Below the pieces are notes generated by a model. That model was not told the origin of the DNA. It saw nothing but the letters and a program-made list of their open reading frames with translations, and ran no database searches. 64,000 bases of DNA from JACRLV01 sp045863555 (GTDB taxonomy: Bacteria > Planctomycetota > Phycisphaerae > UBA1845 > Fen-1342): the NCBI GenBank assembly GCA_045863555.1, contig BTUU01000001.1, positions 62,001 to 126,000 of the forward strand. The letters are read 5' to 3'. Made by a program: the position numbers and the translations under genes. Shown in pieces: positions 18,865 to 29,800 of the stretch. Position 1 is the stretch's first letter; each line of letters starts with the position of its first letter.

Positions 18865-19733
18865 CGCACCGCCCCCGCAGCCCGCATCATGCGGAGAATC
18901 AGCTCGTCGAACGGCAGCTCGGTCGACGTCTGCGTGCACCCGAGCCCGTAATTGCGGCAGTAGCGCAGCACCCGCTCGACAAACGCCGCGAAGACCTCGC
19001 GATAGCGCTTCTGGTGTGCCTCGGTGACCGTCACCTTCCGCAGCCCATTCGTCTCCACGTCGAGCAATTCGATGTCGCCGAGCAGATCGGGATCGGCGTC
19101 GCGCGGATCGAACACCTGCACCACGTGCGGCTCATACTGCCGGTAGCGCAGCAGGTCGAGTCCGCGCTCGAAGCCGCGCGGATCAAAGAAATCGCTCACG
19201 ACAATCACGACGCCCGGCCGCTGCACGCGTCGCACGAACTCATCGGCCGCCATCGAGAAATTGGTATCCCCGCCGCCCGCCGAAAGCGATTCCAGAAACC
19301 GCAGCAGCGTCAGGATCCGGTTCTTGCCGCGCGTCAGCGGAAAATCGTCCAGAATCCGCTCGCCGATCGCCGAAATCGCCACCCGCTCCAGGTCATCGAG
19401 CGCGATATACGCCAGCGCCGCCGCCACTTTCCGCGCATAGTCGAATTTCTCGCCGATCGACATGCTCCGCGAGCAGTCCAGCAGCACGTAGACGTGCAGG
19501 TCCTGCTCCTCCTGAAACCGCTTGAGCAGCATTTCGTCATGCCGCGCGAACACGTTCCAGTCGACGTGCCGGAAATCGTCGCCCGGCACATATTCGCGGT
19601 GATCCGCAAACTCGATCCCGCCGCCGAGCTGCCGCGTGCGCCGCTGCGCCAGCAGTTCGCCGCGAAACACCCGCCGCGCGACCAGCGCGAGGTATTCGAG
19701 CTTTTTCAGGAATTCGGAATCGAAGAGCGCCAC
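18861..19733 (-). CDS. DUF58 domain protein (MoxR-associated)
   Basis: 290 aa with a GTG start at 19733 preceded by GAGGG; the open frame upstream of it is low-complexity and lies in the intergenic gap. The core shows the DUF58 signature EYVPGDDFRHVDWNVFARH (about 47-65), then a VWA-like fold with LLDCSRSMSIG (about 83-93) and VVIVVSDFFDPRGFE. DUF58 proteins are encoded beside MoxR AAA+ ATPases across bacteria and are thought to be the client or adaptor of MoxR. It is cytoplasmic by sequence, with no signal or membrane span. It starts 32 bp after moxR and overlaps the BatA-like gene. Confidence 0.88.
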   Translation of the reverse strand: MALFDSEFLKKLEYLALVARRVFRGELLAQRRTRQLGGGIEFADHREYVPGDDFRHVDWNVFARHDEMLLKRFQEEQDLHVYVLLDCSRSMSIGEKFDYARKVAAALAYIALDDLERVAISAIGERILDDFPLTRGKNRILTLLRFLESLSAGGGDTNFSMAADEFVRRVQRPGVVIVVSDFFDPRGFERGLDLLRYRQYEPHVVQVFDPRDADPDLLGDIELLDVETNGLRKVTVTEAHQKRYREVFAAFVERVLRYCRNYGLGCTQTSTELPFDELILRMMRAAGAVR

Positions 19734-19765
19734 GCAACCCTCGTGTAGCCCAGCCCCCAGAGCTG

Positions 19766-20782
19766 TTACGCCGCCGCCAGCGCCCCGTCGCGAACTGTTG
19801 CCAGGATGTCGGCCACGACCCGGTCCGTCGTCACATTCTCCGCCTGCCCCTCGAAGTTCAGGATGATCCGGTGCCGCAGGCACGCCGGCGCGACCGCCTG
19901 GATGTCCTCCCGCGCCACGTTGTATCGGCCGTCCAGGATCGCCCGGATCTTCGCCGAGAGAATCAGCGCCTGCGCCCCGCGCGGGCTCGCCCCATACCGC
20001 ACGTACCGCTTCGAATGCTCCGTCGCCAGCTCATGCTCCGGATGCGTCGCCAGCACCACCGCCACCGCCCAGCGCCGGATGTCCGTCGCGATCGGGATCT
20101 CCCGCGCCAGCGTGCTCAACTCCAGGATGTCTTCGCCGCTCATGATCGCCGATGCCGTCGGCTCGGCCTTTTCCGTCGTCCGGTCGAGAATGGATTCGAT
20201 ATCCCGCATCGACGGAAATTTCACCAGCAGCTTGAAGAGAAAACGGTCGAGCTGCGCCTCGGGCAGCGGATACGTCCCCTCCATCTCCAGCGGATTCTGC
20301 GTGGCCATGACAAAGAACGGCCGCGTCAGCCGGTGCGTCACGCCCGCGACGGTCACGCTCCGCTCCTGCATCGCCTCCAGCAGCGCCGACTGCGTCTTCG
20401 GCGTCGCCCGGTTGATCTCGTCGGCCAGCAGCAGCGACGCGAAGATTGGCCCCTGCTGAAATTCGAACGAGCGCCGTCCCTCGGGCGTTTCCTGCATGAT
20501 GTTTGTGCCGATCAGATCCGCCGGCATCAGGTCCGGCGTAAACTGAATCCGCCGGAACGGCAGCCGCAGCGCATCGCCCAGCGTTCGCACCAGCAGCGTC
20601 TTGCCCAGCCCCGGCACGCCCTCGAGCAGCACGTGCCCGCCGGCGATCAGCGCGATCAGCGTCCCCTCGACAATGTCATCCTGCCCCACGATAACCTTGC
20701 CGATCTCCGCCCGCAGCCGCGCAAAGCTGCCCCGGAATTTCTCGAGCCGCTCGCGCATCGCCGCCGCGTCCGCCTGGTTCAT
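19766..20782 (-). CDS. moxR: MoxR-family AAA+ ATPase
   Basis: 338-aa MoxR ATPase, a chaperone-like AAA+ protein that acts on VWA-domain partners. Seen: GQDDIVEGTLIALIAGGHVLLEG before Walker A GVPGLGKT (about 52-59), Walker B LLADEINRATPK (about 114-125), sensor 1 MATQNPLEMEGTYPLPEAQLDRF, and sensor 2 YGASPRGAQALILSAKIRA. It lies 91 bp downstream of the giant TPR gene and 32 bp upstream of DUF58, in the classical MoxR-DUF58-VWA order. The genetic context indicates that the whole cluster works at the envelope. Confidence 0.93.
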   Translation of the reverse strand: MNQADAAAMRERLEKFRGSFARLRAEIGKVIVGQDDIVEGTLIALIAGGHVLLEGVPGLGKTLLVRTLGDALRLPFRRIQFTPDLMPADLIGTNIMQETPEGRRSFEFQQGPIFASLLLADEINRATPKTQSALLEAMQERSVTVAGVTHRLTRPFFVMATQNPLEMEGTYPLPEAQLDRFLFKLLVKFPSMRDIESILDRTTEKAEPTASAIMSGEDILELSTLAREIPIATDIRRWAVAVVLATHPEHELATEHSKRYVRYGASPRGAQALILSAKIRAILDGRYNVAREDIQAVAPACLRHRIILNFEGQAENVTTDRVVADILATVRDGALAAA

Positions 20783-20873
20783 CTGCTCTATCTCCGCTGA
20801 TTCGACCCGCGCTCGCGAGCCTCCGAATTCGACCCGATCGAACCGGGATTCCTACCCGGCCGCCGCATTTTTG

Positions 20874-23800
20874 TCACTTCGCATCTCCGGCCGTCACTTC
20901 GACCGTCCGCGCTGCCGCGCCAGTCGCACTCAGATACAGCTCGCCGAACGCCGCATTCCGGCCGGCTTCGAGCGTCAGCCGGACCGTCGCCGCCCGACGC
21001 GGCAGCGAACCGGACTGCCACCGCCCCATCACGCGGTCGATCCAGCGCTGCTGTTCGGTTTCGAGCCGATCATCCGGCGGCAGCATGACGACCTGTGAAA
21101 ACGCCACTGTCCGCGTTCCCAGCGCGAGCCGCTGCTGGCCGAGTTCGTCGCCTTTGGAGCCCGAGAAGATCACGTTCGCGTTCACCCAGACCCGCTCCGC
21201 AACCGCCTCGTCCGCAGCCGCCGGCGTGTTCGGATCGTCATTTTCGCCCGGGCCGCTCGTCTTCTCGCCGTCCGGCGCGCCCGCGACGACCGATCGCGCC
21301 GCCCAGCCGCTCAGCACGTACTTCCGGTCGCTGCGCACGGGAATCGACGTCTTCGACTCCAGCCGCAGCGATTTCTCCGAGGTCGCACGCAGCAATTCCG
21401 CGCCGCTGCGGTGGGGGAGGCCCACGCGGATCCTGTCCATCGTTCCGGCCGACCAGCGCGTCGGCGTCCAGAGCGCTTCCGCGCCTTCCAGCGCGTTCGG
21501 CGCGGCCACCGCCGCGATCGACGAACTCGTCGCCGCGACCTTTTCGCCGTCGAGCAGCACCGCCCGATACCACCGCAGTTCGCCCGTCGGCGCTGTGATC
21601 TCCGTCACCGCGAACCCGTCCGGCCGGGGTGCATCGCCCGTCGCCGCAATCGTGCGGATCGCCTCCCATGAGATACCGTCCGGCGACGACTCGAGGCGGA
21701 CATTCCGGCCCGTCGCCGTGACGACGTCTTCACCGGAGGCGAAATCGACCGTCAGGTTGTAACACACGGGCGCCTCGATCTTCGCCAGTTCCGGCGGGAC
21801 CAGCGCCTCGGGCGGTACCGGCAACGTCAGCCGATTGACCTGCCACACCAGCGCCAGCCGGTTTTCGTCGAGCGCCTGCGCGGCCAGGACGATCCCCGGT
21901 TCGACGGTTTCGCCGCACATCCCCCGCAGCGCCCGCTCGGCCGTCTCGCACGCGCGGTCCGTCGTCGGCCGCCCGGCCAGCCCTGGCCGCAGTTCTCGAA
22001 CCACCGCGAGCAGCTCTGACGCCGCGTTGTACCGTCTGGCCAGTTGGGGCAACGAATCCGGCCGGATCGCCAGGCCGCGCCATCCGCCGGTGTACGGCGA
22101 GGCATCCTCGATCGACTCGATCGACTCCTTCCACGCCTCGCGCAACGCCGCACAGGCGCCGGCCTTGTCTCCGGTCGCCAGCAGCGCCTCAACGAGCCGT
22201 GCCGCCTGCGATCCGCCGGCGTTCGTCCCGGCGTAGTAACGATTGCCCGATCCTTTTTGTGCCGCCCGCTGTCGTTTGGATTCGGCTTCGGCGTACCTGA
22301 GCACTTCGATCGCCTGCGGCCGAAGCCCGGTGTTTTTCCATGCCGCCGCCGCTACGAATTGCAGCGCTGGGTCGATCGGGTCCGCCTCCTGCCGGTCGCT
22401 CGCGCGGCGGGCGTAGACATCCTCTGCCTTGAGGAACTTCGGCAGTCGCTCCTTGAACGCCGCCTCATCCTGCGCCGCGAGCGCCCCGAGCTGGAGCCGC
22501 GTCGCCATTTCCTTCCGGCCGATCTCGCGCCCGCTCGCCCCGCCCGCCTGCCCGCGTGCGATCGCCGCCTCCAGGAGCTGCGTGAATTCGGCGAGTTTTC
22601 CCGCCTCTTCAACGGCCGCGAAGATTTGCGCGGCAAATGTCTCCGGATAGGGATGCACGAGTGGGTCGGCTTTTCGCTTCGCGGCGCGCTCCGCCGGCGA
22701 CTGCACCGGCGCGAAAAGCTCGTTCAGCCCGAGACGCACCGCCTTCGGATCGACGTCCGTCCCGTCGCGCAGACCTAGCAGTTCCACCGCGGCCTCGTAG
22801 GTCTTGGCCGGATCTTGCTTCGACAGCCCCCGCAGCCAGTACGTGGCCGCTGACTTGTCTCCAAGACGGCGGACCAGCGTCTCGGCGAGCCGCGTCGTGG
22901 GTTCGTCGACTCGCTGTTCCTCGAGAAACGTGGTGACGATCCGTTGCAGCCCCTCGCGCAGCAGCTCGGCCTGTTTCTCGGGCGGCGGAGGCAGCGTCGG
23001 ATCGTTGCCGCCACCGCCGCCGCTCGACGTACGGTAGACCACCGTGCCGAACGGATTCGATTCTTCGGCCTTCGGCGGCGGCAGTGTCGCCAGGTACGCG
23101 TCGAAGTCGGCCCCGACGGCCAGCGGCGCACCGGCTTTCAGGTGCAGGTGTGCAAGCTGCCAGCCCACCTTCGCGAACAGATAGGGCCAGCGCTCGAACA
23201 GCCGGCCGAGCAGCGGAACACATTTTTCCGCCGCGCCGCCCGCAGCCGCGCACTCCACCAGCAGCGGCAGGCTCGGCGGATAGTCGGCCGGTTCGAGCGC
23301 CTTGAGCGTCTCTTCCGCTCCCGCCACGTCGCCGCGGCGAAGCTGACACGCCGCGACGAAAATCAGCGGCTCACAGTCGCGCCGGCCGGCCGGCTTCTCT
23401 CGGACGGCCTCCCACTCCTGCTTTGCCTCCGCGATCATCGCGTCCAGCTTCGATTCGCGGTCGAGCCGCTCGATCAGCCCCGAAAGCTCGCCCAGCGCCG
23501 CCTCCGGCGGCCGCCGCACGGCGCTCTCAAACGTCGGGATGTAGTAGTTCATGCCGCCGATCGGCGCGGTCAGCACCTTCCGCAGCGCCTTTGCCGCTTC
23601 CTCGACGTATCCGCCCGCCAGCCACACGGCCGCGATACTCCCGCCCATGGAGCGGTGAAAATCCTGTCCCTGCACTCGCATGTAGTCGGGGATGTACTCG
23701 CGCAGATCGTCGAACGCCTGGCGCGCCTTTTCCACCTGGCCCGCCTCCATGTACAGCCGGGCGAGCTGGAAGCCGTACTGCATCGACTGCCAGTCTCCGT

Positions 23801-26800
23801 CGCTGCGCCCGCGGAGCTGCTCCACCACCTTTTCGAGCAGCTCGATGCACAGCGGCTGCATCTCCGGCCGATCGCTCACGTCGCCCGCCAGCGCCGCCAG
23901 GCTCAGATCCGCCCCTTCGAATGCCGGCGGCGGCGGACGCTTCGCGATCTCGCGGATAATCTCCGCGGCCGCCTCGCGGTTGCCCTGTTCCAGCTCGAGC
24001 GCGGCCGTCAGCCGCAGGGCGGTGTCCTCCCACACCGGGTCCGATTTCCGCCGCGCGTCGATCTTCGCCCGCAGGTCGTCCACTTTGCCCAGGCGGATCG
24101 CCAGCGACGCCAGCAGGCGGGCGAGCCGTACGCCGCGGCCGCCGCGCGTTTGTCCCGACTCGCTGAACAGCGCGCCGAGCGTGAGTTCCGGCAGCCCTTC
24201 GTCGCGGCTCGCGAAGAGGGCGCGCGTCAAGCGTTCATAGGCTTCCGCGTCCCGTCCGAGTCCGATCAGCGAAATCACCAACCCGCCCAGCCGCGACCGC
24301 GTGTCGCCGTGCTGGTTCTGCGTCGCGCGGCTGAATTCATCCGCCACGATCCGGATGCGCACGCCCAGCGCCCGCATCGCCAGTTCCTCCGCCGCGGTCC
24401 GGTCGACGTACATCCACGAGAACGAATTGCTGAGGTTATCGATCCACCAGTCGCCGCTGCGGATGAATCGCGCCTCGCGCGGGAGTTTCTCCAGGACGCC
24501 GACCAGCCGTTCCGCCGCCGCCGGGTTGTTGAACCAGCCCGTGTGGTTCTGGAGCATCTGCGGCTCGGTAAATCCGTCCGCGAGCTGTTTCAGGATCATC
24601 GCCCGGGCTTCGTCCCGCTTTCCCGCCCGGTAGAGCTGGTCCGCGATCATGACCGCCTTCTGCCCGGAGACCGATTCCCCGCTCGACATCTGCGTGACCA
24701 GCGCTTCCACTTTCTCCGGCTGACCCGCCGCTCGGTAGAGCGCGCTCAGGTGGTTGACGACCGACATGTCGTCCGGCTTTTCCGCGTGCTTCTTCTCCAT
24801 GCGCCCGATCTCGCCCGCGAGCGCCTCCCGAACCGTCGGCTTGGCCAGCCATTTGGTCAGCAGTTGTTCCGCCTGCTGAACCATCCACGATTCGTTCTCG
24901 CCGAACTTCGACATCGTTCGGAAGAGCGCTTCGATCGGCAGGTCCGTCACCCCGTCGTCGAGCATCTTCTCGAAGAAAGGCTGCTTGGCCTGGAACTGCT
25001 GCCAGTGATACCAGCTGTTCCCCTGCATCCCGCGATAGCGCGCGTACTGCGGGTCGTCGAGCCGCGCCAGCTTCTCGAACAGCTCGCGCGCCTTCTCCTT
25101 CTCGCCCGCCGCGTGCAGCGCCCGGCCCTGCACGTCCAGCAGCGCCAGCCGGTCGCGGAGCTGCGTCCGCCGCTCATCCAGCCGCGGCAGCAGGTCCGTC
25201 GCCAGCTTCGCCGCGATCGGCAGCAGTTCCTTCTCGCCCGCCAGCGCTTCGACAAAGCCCTGCTGGAACGGCACTCGCCAGCTCTGCGCTTCCGCTTCGC
25301 TCGCATCCTTCCGCTCGATCAGGAACGCCGCCAGCGCTTCGGCGGGCGCCGTGTCGCGCGGCTCGCCCGCCAGGCCGACGAACGCGCGCAGACCCCGCCC
25401 CACGAAGTCCTTCCAATCTCCGTCTGCCTCACCCGCTTCGATGAACGTGATGAACGCGTCGAGCTTGCCTGCCTCCTTGAGCAGCGCGACGATCCGCTGT
25501 CCCCGCGCCATGTACTCCTTCGGCCGGTCGAAGTAGATCACATTGCCCCCGTCCGTCTGCGGACGGAACAGCTCAACCGACAGCGTTTGCAGCCGGTCGC
25601 GCCGCGTCTTCGCGTCCGTCGCCCCGCGCGTCGCGGCGTCCGGAAGCAGCCGCGGCAGCTCCGCGACCACTTCGTCGATCTTCCGCCGCTTCACGAATTC
25701 GTCGATCAGCCCGAGCGTCAGTTGCGTCGACATCGCTGCGCTCGTCGAAAGCTCGCGCTGCCGCCGCCACAGCCGCTGCGCAAGTTCGGGCTGATCCTCC
25801 TGAATCGTCCCGGCGATCTGGCCCAGCCAGTCGAGCGAGCGGTCCCGCCTTTCCAGCGACACCTGCGCCGTCGGTTCGATCCGGATCACGAGGTCCACCA
25901 GGTCACCCAGCCGTGATGCCTCGCGGAACGCATTCGCCAGCGACGAGCCCTCGTCGATCACCCACGGCGCCTCGCGCAGCACGCGCTCCAGTTGCCGCAC
26001 CGCCTCCGCCGCGCTCCCCGTCCCCGCCAGCATCAGCGCGTGCTGATACCGCAGCCGCATGTTCCCCGGCAGCAGGTCGAACGCGCGGTCGATGTATCCC
26101 TGCGCCGTCTCCCGCTGATTCTCGTAGGTGTGGATCAGGTACAGGTGCAGCAGGGCATCCGTCGACTTCGGATTCGCTTTCAGGTCGCCCTCCAGCCGCT
26201 TGATCTCGTCGTCCAGCGCCCCGACCTGCTTGATCGCCCGGATCGCCCCCCGCAATTCCTGATCCTGCGCGTTCAGATCCAGCTCGCGCGTCTTGTCCGC
26301 CAGAATCCGCCGCGCCAGTGCCACCACCGCGTCACGATTCGCGGCATCGCCCGCCAGCCGCGTCAGCGTCTCCATCTGCCGCCCGGCCATCGCTCCCATG
26401 TTCCGAAACCGCGATGACCCGCCGCGCGGCGGCTGCCACATCCCCCGCCCGCGCTGCCGCCCCGGCATCGAAAACGCCGTCGCCTGCTGCTCCAGTTCCA
26501 GCTTCTTCATATACGGCACCAGCGCGAACCGCTCTTCGTCCTCCAGGCGCATGCCCAGCAGTTGCTGCGCAGCCTTGCGCCCCAGTTCCTGCCGGTTCAG
26601 CTTCGTCGCGATCTTCAGCAGCCCGATCTGCGCATCCTTGAAGATCGGCCCGACGCGCAGGCGGATCGCGCTCAGGGGCTCCAGCGCCTCCTCCGTCTTT
26701 TCCAGTTGCACCAGCACCTGCGCCAGCGCCAGCCGCAGCCGGTCATCATCTGTCGCCGCGACCGCCTCCTGGAGCCGCCTGGCCGCCTCGTCGAAACGCT

Positions 26801-29800
26801 CCTCGAACCCCTCGACGATCGCCAGCGTCATCGCCGCGTCCGCCCGGCTCTCCGAATCGCTCGCCGCCAGCCGGTTCACCAGCCGCAGCCCAAACTCCGA
26901 CTCCAGCCCCGCCGTCTTCGCCCGGTCCACCCACGCCCGCAGCCCGCCGAGCCGCTCTTCGTCAAACAGCGGATTCACCGACGGAAACTTCACCACCTCC
27001 GACGGATCGAGCGAGAACGACGACGCGTACATCGACCCCGCGCTCAATCCCGTCCGCCCCTCGACCGCCGTCAGGTCCAGCCAGTCCCAGACCAGGTTCA
27101 GCGCCTCCGACTGCTCCCCCTGTCGGAAGAGTTCTTCGGCCATCTCGTTGAACTGCGCGCCATATTGCGCCCGCCGCATCTGCCGCTGACTGTACGAACC
27201 CCAGCCCGGGTTCGCCCCCGCCGTCGTTGATTTCTGGACCTCCTGCCGCACTTCCCGCCGCAGCCCCGGCAGCAGTGCAATCGCCTCGTCCGGCTGCTCC
27301 GCCGTCAGCAGCAGCCGCACCATCGACAGCCGGATCTCGACGTTCGGGTCCCGACCGAGCACCCAGCGCACCCACCGCAGCCCCTCCTCCCGTTGCTCGA
27401 GACCGATCAGCTCCGATGCCAGCCGGCTCGCCAGCAGCAGCGCCGCCTGCGGATCGCTCGTCGCGAACGCATTCAGAATCGGCTCAACGTCGAATGTCGC
27501 CCGATCCAGCGCCCGCGGCCGCTGAAATCCGCCCGCGGAATAGTTGAAGCGCGGCATCCCATACGGTGCATAGAACGACCCGCCGTAATACCCCGAGCGG
27601 AACATCGCCATCGCCGCGTACCGGCCGCCTTCGTCCGCCCGCGCCGCCGTCGCGTACACCGCCAGCAGCGCCGCGACCGATTTGTCATTCGGCGCCGCCG
27701 CAAACAGCGCCGACGCCGCGTTCCAGCACAGATCGTGCAGATCAACCGCGATCAGCGCCCGCAGAAATTCGAGCCTTGCCGCCTCGTCCGCCCCCGGCGA
27801 CGTCACCTTCACCGGCGGCGCGCTCGGCGTGTCCGCATCACGCTGTTCGGCCGGTGTCAGCGCCAGCTTCGCCGCGGCAGCCAGATCGTCCGCGGTCACA
27901 CCCAGGCCCGCTCGCCGCCCCAGCGCCGCCAGCGCCTCGGAGAGCTTCCCCTCCAGTTCCGAGAGGTGCAGCCGCTGGACCAGCGCCGCAGTCTGCGCCG
28001 CACGGAAGCCGTCCGGCATGTAGTTCAGCGACGAACGGCCGCCGTAATAACCGCCATAGCCGTAATATCGATACGCGTACCGCGAGTAATACCGGTAGTT
28101 GCTCCGCGACTGCGCCTCGAAGTCCGACGACGTCTGTTGAATCACGCTCTGGAGATTCGTCCATTCCTCGATCAGGGGGGACGACAGGCTCGGGTCCGCC
28201 AGCCCCGCATACGGCGCGGGCTGCTTCCTGGCCCCCTTGCCCGCCTTGGCTCGCGGGTCCTCCACCGGTTCCGCCATCGCCAGCAGCTCATCCAGCAGCC
28301 GCGCCGCGCGCGGATACTGCCGCTCCTGCTTGAGCTGCATCGCCAGCCGGAACTTCACCCGCCAGTCATCCGGAAAACGCGCCGACGCATCGATCAGCGT
28401 CTGCTGCGCCTCGCTCCCGAGCCCGTATCGCAGCAGCGTCTCGGCCAGTTCCAGCGCCCGGCCGGCCGGATCATCCCCCCCGACGACCTGCATGCTCGCA
28501 CGCCACTTCGCCACCGCCTCCGACGCCCGGCCCGCCTGGAACAGCAGCCCGCCCAGCCGGCTGAGCAGCTTGGCATCTGTCGGCCGCTGCGTCACCAGCC
28601 GCTCGGCATACTGGATTGCCTGCTCCGTCCTGCCCGATTGCTCCGCCATCTCGATCAACTGTTCCAGCGTGTTCGTGTCATTCGGCCGCCGGCTCAGCGC
28701 CCGCTCCAGTTCCTGCTCCGCCCGCTCCGGCCGATTCGCCTCCTTGTACGCCGCGGAAAGCGCCAGCGCCGCCACCGCCTCGACCTCCGGATCGCGCCGC
28801 CACTCGATCAGCCGATCGACCAGCCGGTCAAACTGGCCCGTCGCGAAGTACACCCGCGCCATCTCCGACGCGACCGTCAGCCGCTTCGAGTCATCATCCG
28901 CCGCCTGGAACGCCCGCCAGAACTGGTCGAGCGCCAGTTGCAGCCGGTTCAGGTCCATCAGCCGCCGCGCCAGCGCCAGTTGCAGCGTGATCTCTTTCGG
29001 CGCCTTGCGGATGCCCCGCCGCAACGTCGTCAGCGCCGCCTCGCTCTGCCCGGCCGCCCATTGCAGGTCCGACGCGAGCAGATACCCGCGATCCGTCTCC
29101 GGGCTCAGGTCGATCAGCCGCTCCGCCGCCTTGATCGCATCCGCTTCCTGCCCCTGCTGGCGCGAAAGCTCGATGATCATCTCGAGGTGCGCGGACTCCT
29201 CCCGCGGATCGGCCGCAATCAGCTTCCGCAGCGTCTCGATCGCCGCCAGCCGGTTCCCCGCGCCGCGGTACAACTCCACCGCCAGCGCCAGCCGCTCCGG
29301 CGATGCCCCGTCGAGCGCGTTCGCCTGCTCGACCGCCTTGATCGCATCCGCCGCCCGCGACGCCGCCTGCATCATTCGCGCCAGCAGTTCGTAATCGAGC
29401 GCCACCGACGCGGCCGGCCGATCTGAACCCTGCTTGAGCGCCGCCGCCAGCCGCTCGATTTCCTCGTTCAATCGCCCCGCGCGCCGGTACAACTCGATCC
29501 GCCGCGCCATCACCTCGCGCTGCTGCGCCGGCGTCTCGCACCGGCCCGCCAGGTCGTCGATCGCCGCCCGCGCTTCGTCCAGCTTCTCCTCATCCACCAG
29601 TACCCGCGCCCGGATCGCAACCAGCGAAAAACCCTCTTCCGGCCGCTGCACCAACTTCAACCCAGACTCGACTGCCCCGAGCGCCTCCGCCCGCAAACCC
29701 ACGCTCGCCAGCGTCTCCGCCAGCCGCTTCCAGTTCTCCTGCGTCCCCCGCGTCCCGTCGACGATCATCCGCCACGCCGCGAGCGCCTCATCCTTGCGCC

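Noticed and set aside
22944..25916. 990-codon plus-strand open frame
   Set aside because: It runs antisense to the giant TPR gene and reads as an Arg/His/Leu-rich mirror of it, without any fold signature.
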